In this document: piece by piece, positions 1-12,400 of the stretch | How the letters are laid out: every line of letters begins with the position of its first letter | Position numbering within the stretch: position 1 is the stretch's first letter | Origin: Ianthella basta | Lineage: Eukaryota; Porifera; Demospongiae; Verongiida; Ianthellidae | DNA length: 64,000 nucleotides | Assembly: GCA_964019415.1 (NCBI GenBank) | Contig: OZ025883.1 | Coordinates: forward strand, 3,285,586-3,349,585 | Direction: 5' to 3' | Program-made: the position numbers and the translations under genes | Notes under the pieces: generated by a model | Seen by the model: the letters and a program-made list of their open reading frames with translations, nothing else | Database searches by the model: none | What the model was told of the DNA's origin: nothing

Positions 1-3000
1 GCGAGAAAGTGGGCTGTCGTCGAGAATGTGTTCAAAGCAATCGTCCTGCTGCTGGTGTGGGGTCTGTTGAGCATCCCTGTCGTTGTCTACTACACTTCGA
101 AGGAGAAGAGCACGTCCCCTGCTTGGCTGGATAATATTTCAGAGCTGCTTCAGTCACTGGAAGGCAACTGCGGCGGCGAATTTAATGGAACTTCAAACGG
201 AACTGTTGTTGGAAACGTTACACTAGACTGTTTCAGTTACCAAAGCGCTTCGCAGGTAGGCGATTTGCGTGAATGTGGATTGGCGAATGCATGTGTCGGC
301 CAGATTACCCTTGTTCCTGTTTGGTTCTTCTTTTGCAATAGCGCGATAGTCCTTGGAGCAAGTGCCTGCCGCTCAGCACTGGACTGTGTGCATCTCGCCA
401 GCCGGGGGAAACTTGGAGCTCAGTGCAACCTTACTATCCATTGCTGAAAGAAATCATCACAGCTTGGGACCCTGAATTGCCTTTCAATTGCTCATCAGCC
501 TCCTCAGAACTCAACACCATATTGCTAGATATTCAGAGTGTCTTACGTAACTTTGCACCAAACTGTGAAGAGGAAGCAATTCCATTTCTCTGTAGCTACC
601 TTATGCCAACTTGCAACAATAATGGTGAAGTCATGCATGCTACAGTAGAGGAATGTGAACACATTCGAGATGGTGTCTGTAAAACAGTGTGGGCATTTGC
701 ATCAACCATGAGGTATGGCGCACTGTTGCCAAACTGCTCCAAACTCCTGAATATTACTGCAGGAAGTCGTTCACATGCTGGGTCTCAAGCAGAACAACTC
801 ACATGTCACCAGTTGTTTGTGCAAACTGACTGTGTCTGCTTGCCCAGCTGTGGAAAGTTCAAGACAAGGAATGAAATTGAACAGGCATTGGAGGACACCG
901 CAGTATTTCTGGCTATTATTACCTGCTTTATTTCAACAGTAATTTACATGGCTTTCCTTGTCAAAAGGTGGAAAGCAATGTGAGTCATATGAGGCACTGG
1001 ACATGCAGAGAGTCTATAGCTTGGTGTGTATGTGCGGCCATGTTGTGGTGTGCGTAGTTCATAATGCTCACTTCACCACTGGCCTGGCCATCTCGGTAGG
1101 GGGACATTGATGTGAGTACACAATTTGTTGTGGTGTAGAATTTGTAATGGAAGCTGCTGTTGTTCCACCACATATGCCACCAAAATGAGTACAAATCTGT
1201 ACATTGTGGATTGTATACGTATTATTATATTTGTACTGTATACATTCTTATAATAACATTATGTTCTTGAACAGCTGGCCAAAGTTTGAACAGATGCTAA
1301 CATAGCAGTGTTATGTCATTGCAGATGTCCTAGTATGCATGGTATTTCCCTTACATCCATTCTGTTTACACTAGCAATGATAACATATCCAGCTCGGCCA
1401 CCAAGCTTTGCGTGACATGATTGCTAAGTAAAAGTTTATCCCCCTGTGTGCAGGCATCTGTCTGGTTCTCTGCCATTTTCGCCTCCCCTATCTTTCCTAC
1501 CATATGTAGTTCAGAACATTGTCTTTCATTTACATAACTATGGTACATAGACCATCTCCATTAGCATTTCAATAGTGCACTGATTTGTGGGTGACCCTGT
1601 ATGGGAGTTTCAAAGAATGCTCTGTATAGAGCATGCCCACATCAGTACTTAAGGAGGGAATGGATCAATGGCTGTTGGCAGTGACCAGTAGTTCAGCTGC
1701 CAAAGGGTCAACTAAAGGTCTGGAGGTCATTGACCCTGGTCCAGTTCACTGCCATTTTTCCACTCCCCCTCTCTTTCCTACCATGTGTAGTTCACAACGT
1801 TGTCTTTCATAAGCGGCAGGATATGAAAGAAATGCCATACAGTGCAGGGATTAGATAACCATCGTGAAAACTGGGTACAAAAAAAGTTAAATGACAGAAA
1901 TAGCTGAACAAAAGACATCCAAATTCTATCACAGAAAGGCATCTTCTCCTATTCAGTGAGCTCTAAAATGCTAGAGTAAGACAGTGGCCTTCTTGATGAC
2001 TGCAGGAGCTGATAAACAGCTACCCAACCAGCCACTGGATACTATCTTTATTGAACAGTCAGACAGCACACATGTACAGACATGCATGCGTCTGGTGCAT
2101 AGGAATGCAGCTCATATGATTAGCCAGGAAATGCAGGCCAGCATGGTGTCTCAGCATGGTTCCACTAGCACACCTGTTGGTCAGAACAGGGTGCCACTGT
2201 ATATAATATAATCATGATGTTAGCTTGGAGTACTGTGAACACACATACATAACATCTTGGGTTTCTTATGCTTACATTGTCTTACAGGCTGAAGTATCCA
2301 ACAGTATTGGTGCTGTATGCATCAATATGCATTACCATCTTCGGTGAGTAATTAACAACTGAACTGCCATTCTGCATATACCTTGTGTTATACATGCATA
2401 CTGCATATAATTGTGCATACTCTGTGATAGTAATGACTGATACGACAAGTGTCATCTGGTTGTCTGCTGTCTACCTGCCTGACTGTATGTTCATATAATT
2501 AATGAATGCTAAATAGCTATGTCACATGTTGTAGTTGTATTCTGTTTGTCCCTTTCTGGCCACCATACCGTGGACACTAGTGTAGATCTGTTAGTGGATG
2601 CCAATTCTGGTGTAAATCGGTTACCTTGAAAACAGTGTATGAGTCTCATATACAGTGCCAGGAGGTAGGTATGGGTTGGAGAGGGAGAAGGGAATATTAT
2701 ATATGGCAAGCAAAACCAATCTCAATGTAACCCATATGCTATGTCCTGAACTTTCCTACCCATACCCTCCCCCTAGCTATACCTCTACAATATTTTAGAT
2801 ACATAGGGGCAAGTCCACTTTGCATAGGAAAATCAATAATCATCTCAATGCGAACCCCCCTGTGCTCCCTATCATTCTAAGGAAGCTTGTACCAATTATA
2901 GCTGGTACAAGCTTCCTTTGAATTCCCTCCACCAGAATATGGTGACAGCCAAGTGGCAAGAGTCCAGGTGGAGTACACTTTCATAATCCTAATTCTGTCA

Positions 3001-4685
3001 CAGAAATTGAAGAGTTCGCCAACATGCAGGTATTCTCCTTAATTCTCATTAATTCTGTGAAGCAATCAGGTTAGTACATTCAGTGAGAGGCTGCTGGCAG
3101 GAACATGCTGTGCAGTACCAGTGAAAGGATGGAGCGATTGAGGGGATGTGTCCAAACAGATAAAGGAGCTGGAATAGACCATGCTTTGCCTTACTTTGCT
3201 CACTAATACTTGCCACTTTGTCAGTATAGGTCAGTTACGTCCTTCAATATACATGCAGGTAGTCGCACATGAAGGATGTGCAGCTACCAATCATATAATG
3301 CTGCTCTCAAGTAGTATGCATTTGTCATCCTTTGTGAACACAAGTTGCACACCACCAGTATATTCATAAAGCATGACTGTGATAGATGACTACAATGCAG
3401 TAAATAATGCATTGGTTCCAGGAAGCATTTTTATTTGTAAGCAATTAAATGATAAATATAGGCTATCCAGTATGTTACTGATTATTAGAAGGTGTATACA
3501 TTTTGTATTATTGTACATATTTCTTTTTGCAGCTGTTGTAGTTTTTATTGGAAGGATTGTTCCTGAGAACGCACTGTTTTGCAGCCATCCAGATCTATTG
3601 CACACCATGACCAACCCGCCAACCCCTTTTTGTGTAATTTCTGGTAAGAGAAAGACATTCTTTGCAACTATACATTTTCAGTTAATAAAATTGCACTCTT
3701 TCCACTTTCTACATGCAGGAATTACATTCTTTGTTTCCATCATTTTGGCATTCTCTTTTTGGACTGTCCATATAATGCATATTTGGATTACAGTGGAGCT
3801 GCCGCATCTCACATTCACTAAGAAGCTGAAGAGTCATTCAAAAGTGGTGCACATTTTGGTGGTACTTTTGTGCTTCTTAATTTCAGTCATAGGACCCATA
3901 GGAGCTCTGGCCAAGTATTCATATATTGTTACGAGGGTTCCAGCGCTGACATGCTCACCAAATAACATTGACTATATCTTCTACTCACTAATAGTACCCT
4001 GTATCATCCTGCTAGGGTTAGCAACCTCTTTCTTGGTCCTCCTCTTCTGGACAGTATACAAGGTATGCAGGCATGGACATGTATGTATGTCCACCATGTA
4101 CAAGCTATAGCCACAAGTGTAGGACAACTATATCATTGCATGTGAATGTGCATTAAGAGGTTACCGTATTCCTTAATTGCAAGCCTTGCAATTATATTAC
4201 TTTTCACTATTATTCAAGAAATCTAATTTGAATATTACCCGCAGAAACAAAAAATTCTACGCGGTGGCAAATGCTTGAACACCCCAGAGTTGAAGATCCT
4301 GTGTCTTTCTGTTTTCTACATTGTATGTGGAGTTGTGGTACTGGCACAGTATGGCGAAACTACAGGTTCCCATGGCAGCCACATACAAAGGGTGATCGAC
4401 TTTGCAGTATGCCACCTTGCAGGCGAGTCAGCTGCAACTGTGGACTGTCCCTCACATGACAGTGTATCAGATACTAAAGGTACTGTTCTGAATTGCTTGG
4501 CGTACCTTTTGCTTGGGTGCCTGCCAATGTCTAGTCTCATCTTTGCATTCAAGTCATCTGACTTTAATCAAGTAGCTGTGTGCTGCAAGCGAGTAGTGAG
4601 AGTGGGACAACCAGAAGCTACGAAGACAAACCTGTCTGCACCCAGCAGTACGAGGAAAACTGAGACACTGAAACGTCAGCAATAA
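1..4685 (+). CDS. Frizzled-class 7TM receptor (3' part, partial)
   Basis: Exons: 1-255, 402-979, 2288-2343, 3533-3643, 3719-4062 and 4245-4685; phases agree and the total is 595 codons with TAA at 4683. The frame is open from base 1, so the start lies outside the window. A hydrophobic stretch (residues about 12-32) comes first. A cysteine-rich domain follows (about 50-205) with Frizzled-type blocks FLCSYLMPTC and ECEHIRDGVC. Seven membrane segments follow: TM1 near the end of exon 2, TM2 across exons 3-4, TM3-5 in exon 5, TM6-7 in the last exon. Frizzled receptors bind Wnt-like ligands at the cell surface. The cytoplasmic tail is short and I see no KTxxxW Dishevelled-binding motif, so this may be a divergent Frizzled/Smoothened-like receptor rather than a canonical Wnt receptor. 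ATTAAA just after the stop may be the poly(A) signal. Confidence 0.82.
980..2287 (+). other. Intron 2 of the Frizzled-like gene
   Basis: The donor GTGAGT at 980 and acceptor TTACAG at 2287 flank 1.3 kb with no credible coding. The sequence around 1440-1560 and 1720-1830 shares phrases (a TCCCCCTSTS...CTTTCCTACCAT core followed by a TTGTCTTTCAT phrase), so the two stretches look like copies of one dispersed repeat. Confidence 0.4.
2879..2918. repeat. Perfect 16-bp inverted repeat with 8-bp loop
   Basis: AAGGAAGCTTGTACCA at 2879-2894 is exactly complementary to 2903-2918, with an 8-base spacer. It lies in the intron 2344-3532 of the Frizzled-like gene. It could be a small foldback repeat; at 40 nt it is too short for a typical animal pre-miRNA hairpin. 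Confidence 0.7.
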
Positions 4686-6228
4686 TAGAATGAGAAGACA
4701 GATTAAATACCAAAGAACATGAAGGAATCTCTTTTGGAAGTTGTGTGGAAATGTTCAAGTTTAGGCTATTTTAGTGGTGCACAACTCACTAGCTGTATAA
4801 CCTGGCTTCATTACCTTCTTATTTGTACTTTGCATACCTTTAGTTGTTTTGGGGTGTTTTTGGTAGAATGTTTTACCATTCTGCGTAGGAACTGCCACCA
4901 GCATATGGCATTGAGCACTCATCTATAATATATGTAAAACACACTGCATGTGTCTATACTGATCACACTAACCACAAATATACTGAAGAAATCATAATCT
5001 TAAAAGCGACTGTACTGTAATGTACACTTCCAGCATATATATTTGCTATAGCCGTTAGTAGACACTGCTCTTTCAACTACTCATGCAGTAGCAGTGATGG
5101 TGGTCCGAATGCCTGATGCCCATCAGCAGCTGACATTGTTGTCTCTAATTGACACCTGCCATGTTCTGTATTTAGTAGCTAATTTGCACTGCAGCTGATG
5201 CAATCCTATAGGCTACCCCTGTATTGCTGCTATCTTCTGTACTTACCTGCTTTGCTGCAACACCCGTCTGATTATGCCTTGCAAGTGCCCCTACAGTTGC
5301 TGGCGCTCCCTCTCTCTCATCTTGTGGGTGCCCTCCCCCAGTCAACCCATCAATCTTGTCAACTCAATTAACCTTCAGTAAGTATTATTTGACACTCCCT
5401 GATGTCAGTACCAGCCACCCCCACTTCCTGTACATATAGTACTAGGCATATGCCTGCTTACTGATTTCACCTCTTAAGAGGTTAGCTTTGGCATTGTACA
5501 GGACTGATAGGATTACATGTTGCAGTTACATTTCTTAATTTTTATGGTCTTAAGCGTCGTAAGTTCTTAAATTAATTATTGTGGAGGCGTAGAGTAAATT
5601 GCTTGTCACTTAGTTTTACTTTTGTACCCAATAATCATCATGGTTAATTACTGTTTCCCAGGCCTACTTAATTACTTAAATCCTGATTATGATATCAATT
5701 GAGTGTCCCCACTTAATGGGGACCACATAATGGTCAATAACCCATTTTGGCCCAAGAAGAGTGACCTTGAGCCAGTGTGTGTGTGTCAGCTATATAATGT
5801 GCATGTGTATAGTTAGGAAGGAGCAGGTAGCAACATGCAGCAGGAACATGCATAGTTAGCTATAGCCTTTGTTCCCCTACTAATATTTAAGCACAGCACT
5901 TCATTTTATCAGGAACTGGCCACGAAGAACCTCACATCACAGTGCTGTTAATAGCTTGAGCTAAAGTTAGCCTTGAACCTACTTCAATTTGCTCACAAGT
6001 GTACGAGTCCAAGTCTAGTTTGTATGACTGTGTGTTTGAGTTGGTATGAGTGCCCACGTGACTCTCTGTGTGTTGATATAGCTAGACAGCTGGGGATATA
6101 TACGAGAGAGGAACAGGAATGCCAAGGGATTCAGTATATATAAATCTTGTGATAATGGATTTGTTTTGTCGCTGCATGCACAGCGAAAACTTATTGTAAA
6201 CGTAGAATTCCACATTGCGTTATGTGCG
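4686..6228. other. Intergenic region, no gene seen
   Basis: This lies between the Frizzled-like stop and the ZCWPW1-like promoter. It is AT-rich, with stops in every frame and no recognisable domain, RNA gene or clear transposon ends. Confidence 0.5.
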
Positions 6229-6410
6229 TACTAGTCTGGCTAGCTAGGCCGTCCCAATAAGCGCCGGATGTGCAGAAGCGCCTTCTAAACGCACTGGGCG
6301 TAATTGGGACAGTCTAGCAGCCCGGTCGACTAATCACTTCACCGAGATTCCAGTCACGTGCACATGCGCTAGTAGCGCTGACTTTGGCGGGATTGTCAGG
6401 GCGAAAGAGA
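6229..6410 (+). promoter_or_regulatory. Upstream region of the ZCWPW1-like gene with inverted repeat and E-box
   Basis: Imperfect inverted arms carry GTCCCAATAAGCGCC on the left (about 6250) and GGCGTAATTGGGAC on the right (about 6298). Closer to the start there is a CACGTG E-box in AGTCACGTGC (about 6352). The CpG content is higher than in flanking DNA. No TATA box is apparent at a suitable distance from the ATG at 6411. Promoter function is inferred from position. Confidence 0.4.
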
Positions 6411-9400
6411 ATGGACGACGGTCAAGTTCCGGACGGCACTGCCTTTGACCTGCTTCACAGCGAAGGAGCAGCTCTCTATCTGTCCAATCATGGCCATGCG
6501 TCGCTCAAGAGTGCGCCTGAGGAATTGAATGATTCGCTGGACGGCGACAGCAACAGCGGACTGGGTGACGACTCCCTGGACCTCGCGAACGAGAAAGCTT
6601 TTGAAGTGAGTCACTGTGTCCTAAAAACTGCACCTGCAAAAACACTTGCAGAGTGGGTCAATTAATCCAGTCAGTTGCAATGACTGACGTAGCTACTTAC
6701 AGCATTAATTAAGGTGACCATAGCGTATGTAGTAAGGTAAGGTAAGGGGGTTCCGAACAGGGCGCTGCGTTTCGCCTGCACGCAGTAGAACAGCTTCCGT
6801 TTCAGTATGCAGTTAGCACAAGAGTCAATGTATAAACTGACACAACGAGAAGCTGTTCCTTCAAAACCCCTACTTTACCTTACATTTTTGCTTTCATTCT
6901 GACTTCCTTTCCTCCCACTAATGAACGGTACGTCTGCTCCCATCTTATATTTGCTGTAGTTTGTGGGGCCAGTGACCCACACTGAGGATGGACAAATAGC
7001 ACAGCAGGACTCTCAACCACCTGTCACTGCAATACAGCCAAGCATTCTAACGGCACAGTCATCCACGGTACAGCCAACACCTTTGCCCGACACTGAAGAG
7101 TCAATCTCTATCAATCACACACAGGAGAGCAAGGCAAAGGAGCCAAAGGTAGCCCCAAGTTTTGGCAAGAGAAAGCCTGCTTTTAAGCCACCAACAATGC
7201 ATGGAAGCACAACAGCCACTACTCCTAGTAAAGTGAAACTAGGCAAACTGAACCAAATGGATACATCTCCAGACAATGAAGCCAAATTAGCAACTAACGA
7301 GCACACTTCGCTGAAAACTCAGTCACTGGATAAAGTGGAAGAGGGAAAAAGAAAGAAAGGCAACGTTGATAACAAGACAAACTCAGACGTGCAGAAAGTG
7401 ATCAAGCAAACAACTACAAAGCTTGAAAAGAAGGCAACAGAGCAAGTAGTTGATGAGGCGAAGAGAACTGAAAGAGAAAGGAAAAAGGAAGAAGCTGCAA
7501 AGAAGAAACTTCTGTCGCAGCAAAGGAAGCTGGAGAAGCAGCAAAAGCTGCAGGAGAAGGAGGCAGAGCGTGAACAAAAGAAACAAGAGCAAGAGAGAAA
7601 GGAGCGTGAAAGGGAGGAAAAGAAACAGGAAAGGGAGAGAAAGGAACAAGAAAAAGCACAGAAGAAATGTGAGAGGGAGTTGAAGAAGCAAGAGAAGGAG
7701 CTAAAGAAACAAGAACTGGAGAAGAAAAGGTTGGAAAAGGAGCAGCAGAAGCAGACAAAGAAGAAGCCTATGGACAAAGGACCATTGCCAGCAGCACTGC
7801 TGAGCTCTGTAAGCATGGGTAGCAGCAGCAGTCAACCCGAAGTTGAATTTGCTGCCACAAAGGGCAGCAGCACAGGCAATGGAGACACCAAGGAAATTAA
7901 TGGAAGAGCCAAGCTTGAGGAAGTGGAAGATGAGAGCAAGGCCCACGTGGACTTGTTGGCAGCAAGCAGCAGCAAAGAGGATGACCTAGATACTACAGGC
8001 AAGTAATACGTAACGTGTACATGTTGATGATGTAATGTTGGTGTATCATCTGTTCTTCAACATATGCAGTTGAAGGTGATTGTTCTGATGATCATGGTGA
8101 TGGTGATGTGCATGGGTCCACTGCTGCCAGTGAAGCCACTGAGATGAACATGGACACAGGCAACCTTTGTGCAGGACCATTTGATGAAGGAATTCCAGAT
8201 CAAAAGGCCATTCCAAAGGTGACAAAGGTGTTATCCTCCAATTCTCCCCAGAAGAAGTTTACTCCGCCACATGCATCCAATGCCATGGCTTCACAGAAGC
8301 GCTCAGCAGATTGCAACAGAAGCAACAGCAAACCCAGCAAAAAAGCAAAGACAATGGGCACAGGAGGAGAAAGTGGGCTAAAACCAAAGGCAGCAGAGGG
8401 AAAGGAGAAGACAATACAGAAGCTGAAGGCAGAGGGCAAGGCAGAGAGGCAAATGACGAAGCAAAAGCTGAGAGCTGCTGGTGTACAGCCACAGAAGCCT
8501 CTTCCCATATGGGTTCAATGTGGATGCTGCAAGAAATGGAGGGTCATTCATGATTGTACAGATCCATCCACTCTGCCAGACGAGTGGACATGTGACATGA
8601 ACTCAGGTACATGTACTTTTGACTGCATGTAAAAGGGATAGGCAACACGTGATGTGACTCTACTATCCATGGTACTATGTACAAATACCACTGCTTGTCA
8701 CATGTGATATGTATATACGTTTGTTGTCTCTGACACACGGATATTTAAATATGAATTTCAAACCCTCTGTTGTTTCAGATGTTTCTGTACAGTCCTGCTC
8801 AGTGCCAGAGATAGACTGGCCAGACCTGACCAACAGCCAGGAGTATGTGTATTCCCAGTTTGCCCAAGGTTCAGTTGTGTGGGCCAAGCAGCAAGGCTAT
8901 CCAAGGTGTGCACTCGGATATGAGTTCTGTTGCACAACACGCAATGTATAGTATCTACACCACGCATTACAAAAAGGTAACATTAACTGATAATCTCAAG
9001 CCTTTAACAATTCTAGGGTATTAATCATTTACAATTATCTATTAATGATTATCTGTTAACTGCACTGCAGATTCAGGTACTAATTAACGTTACCTTTTAT
9101 GATGTGTACGGTATGTAATGCTAGTCACCCTACAGATGGGGGGTGCACTTCATATTTGCTATTCCTACATAGAGATGATGTAAAAATTATAGGAAACAAA
9201 GCCAAAGGTGACTGCATCGTCCTGTAGAATGCTAAGCCTAGAATGCCGAGGGTATGTGACTAGTCATAATGATAGATGAAGTCATCTGTATACAGAGCAG
9301 CATACAGGCCTGCATACCACCCACGGACTTCTCTCCAGTGTATTCCAACCGTTAGTTGAACCAGCTTACTCAGCTGAAATAGTGACACTATTACATCGAT

Positions 9401-12400
9401 GGAAGCTAGCTATTGTGAGATGTCTGCATCAGACCTATTGCTGGCACCAGTGAATCATATACAGTAGTAACACTGTGTTAGGGCTGACTGGATATGTTGA
9501 TGCATTCAAAGACCTTAAATTCCATGGTTTCTGTTTTATGCTTTTAACAGTTGGCCAGGAATGATTGACAATGACCCAGACCTTGGAGTGTGCATGTCAT
9601 GGGAGGAAGAGGACCCTCCAGAGGATGTCCCTCCAGTGAGTCAACAACAGCTAACTGGCCGCAGTGATATACATAACTAAAAATTCAAATCCTCAAATTC
9701 TTCATAATTATGCGTAATGTGTTTGCATGAATGTTTCAATTCTGCAGTCTGAGTACCATGTTGTGTACTTTGGGAAGCCTGTCTCCAGGGCTTGGGTGGA
9801 AGCTGCAGACATCGAAGCATTCATAGACAACTGTCCACAGAATGAGGTATGAGATGCCCTTAATCTGTCTTCATCACAGTTAATTAAAACTCTGTTCATG
9901 AACATGCAATACAGTGAAAAGGGGTGAGGCATCTGGCTTGGGGCTGGAAGGACAGTTGTCTGCACAGAGATTTGTGCTGTAGACCAAAATAATACTGCTG
10001 CACCGTAGCCATTCACTTAGTCATGACCGAATGTGTCTCCATGGGTTGACGTTGCTCACCTTGCTGTTCTTGGGAAGATTACCTTTGATTTTGGTTCTTC
10101 CTTTGCAGCCAACGGCCATTATTAATTATTGTTCCCTTTGACTTTTGGCTATTGGCTGCTTTGCGCTGTCATCTAACGATCAAAGTTAAACTCACCATCA
10201 TTATAGTAGCTACATACCTTCCTTTGCTACCAGCACAGATTCTTCAAAATAGGCAAGGGACCAATTCGCTGGCATGCAACTCGCCGTAGCAGGAAGCCCA
10301 CCAAAGCAGGTGCCCTGCTAGTGCTATTGTAATTTCTTGATGATTTGTATGTCAACCACATTTCCTTTATTAGGCACATATTTCTATCTTACCAGAGCTA
10401 TATATAAGTGCATATGCTTAATAACAACCCCATCAGTATAGTATGTGTTGTGCTGTGCTGTGTTGTGACTGAGGATTGATAATGTTCAAATTTGTGAATT
10501 TCAGTAGCCAAGAAATCAAGGGAGATTTGGTCACTAAAATTGCCAGACATTTGGCCCATTCTGGGACTTTCATCAGTCATTCATCATATAAATCAATGAT
10601 TACGTAATAGTTAAATGCTGACCAAGAGGTGTCTCTGAGATTTAGAGCATGAGGGCGCAAAGCGCCCGAGTGCCGAGTGGTCTAAATCTTCAGAGACACC
10701 GATTGGTCAGCATTTAAATGTTATAGATCCCAATGATTGGTCAAGGAGCAGCAGCGAATCAGTTTACCTACTCGTACTTGCGTCATACTGGAAGTAGTTT
10801 GCTATTTCTGACAATGGCTGAGAAAATGTCGTTGATTCGGGTCTCAACTTGGGCTGGTCATCTTGCAGCAGACGTTTCTTACAGGTCGGCAGTGGATGCA
10901 GTGTGTCAGCTAAGCGTAAGCTTATTCACTGTCAGCCACATCAGCCACAGCATTTCCTGGAGCGGTGTACACAAAGCCTGTTCCCAGCTCGTAACCAGTT
11001 CGTTTCTTGGCTCTGGTTCGTAGCCAGATTGTTGCTTTACCCTGTTTCTTGACAAAACTAGTAACCTGAGCAACCTGTAAGTTGTAAGTTGTGGCGTATT
11101 TTAATAAACAGCTGCAGTTCTCTGCTATAAAATTCCTATAAAATTCCCAGCGTGAACGACGTGCCTTAGTTTGAGCCCAGCTAGACGAAATAGAAATCGT
11201 GGCGCAAAGGTACAGCTGGGGTGCCTATGAGATTTAGAGATCGTGAAAAGAGGCCCGTTACCATGGTAACAGGATCTATAATGGCGTGGTTACTTATAGA
11301 CACTAGCAATGGGGGAGGGCAATGTCAGGAAGAACTGTGGTTGAGAATGCAGGTGGCTGCATGAGTGGGTGTTTATACTCTAAGAATGTACAAAGTTGGG
11401 CTAAACAGGTGGGATTGGTAGTGAACATTGAATGAACAGTGGTGGTGTAAAAGGGATAACAGTGAGAGGTAAGATAATGCAACTTACATGGAAAGTCAAT
11501 ACTATGATCTAGTGTGGGAGGTGTGGTTTGCATAGGTGGCTGAGAATGGGTTGTAAGCTGGTGCTAAGTTGCCATCTTCCCTGTAATCCCTGTTCAACCC
11601 CAAATTTGCACGTGGAGTGTACAGTAAACACACCCACGCAGACACTGAGATTTCCACCTACATCATTTACCTGCCTACAGTTCTTCCCGCTATGCCCCCT
11701 GTTATTAAACCCCTTTCACATGGACCAGTTAAACCCAGATAAATGTGGTTTTCCACATTCACACAGCAATCAAATACCAGATCTGAATTTGGGTTAACAA
11801 CCTGCTGGCAAGGTGGTTTTAAATCCGCTTTATATGGTGAATCTGGGAGTTGATTGCGTTAACACACGTTAAACAGCATTTAGCGAAATGTTGCACGACT
11901 GAACCCGGAAATTGTACTTAAAGTCGTGATCGCTCCAACTAGGAACGATATCTTGAAAAAATGCCGCGGTCCTGCGCTTAACCCACAATGACCTGTTCAC
12001 TCTTGAACCTTGAAAGAGGCGTCGTGCACTCGCTAAACTTGCGCAGACCAGCATTTGCCGCTGCAGCCCCATTACCGCATGGAGTATGTTCTGTACTGCC
12101 GTTGCCCGTCGTTCGCTAGCTCGCCACCTCCTCCCTCTCCATGCGCGCAGCCAAAACAAAGCCAGGGTTAAAAGCAGCTATTCAAACACCATGTTGCCGG
12201 AAATTAACCGTTCACCAGCAGCGAAAATCGTCCATGCATATGTGAACACAAACCGGATCTAATCCGGATACGAATCCGGTTCTTTAATCCAGAATAATGG
12301 TCTGTGTAAAAGGGGTATTAGTGTATGTATGTAAGTCATCATGCAATGTACTCCGTGATCTACTACTGATGGGCTGAACATTTGGTAATTTTGAGACAAT

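Noticed and set aside
1366-1548. Minus-strand 60-codon ORF in Frizzled-like intron
   Set aside because: Falls in a dispersed repeat-like stretch, no family resemblance and no splice context.
2879-2918. microRNA precursor
   Set aside because: The stem is only 16 bp with an 8-base loop, too short for a typical precursor.
7319-7816. Minus-strand Ser/Phe/Cys-rich ORFs
   Set aside because: Complement of the Lys/Glu-rich coding tract of the ZCWPW1-like gene; low-complexity shadow.
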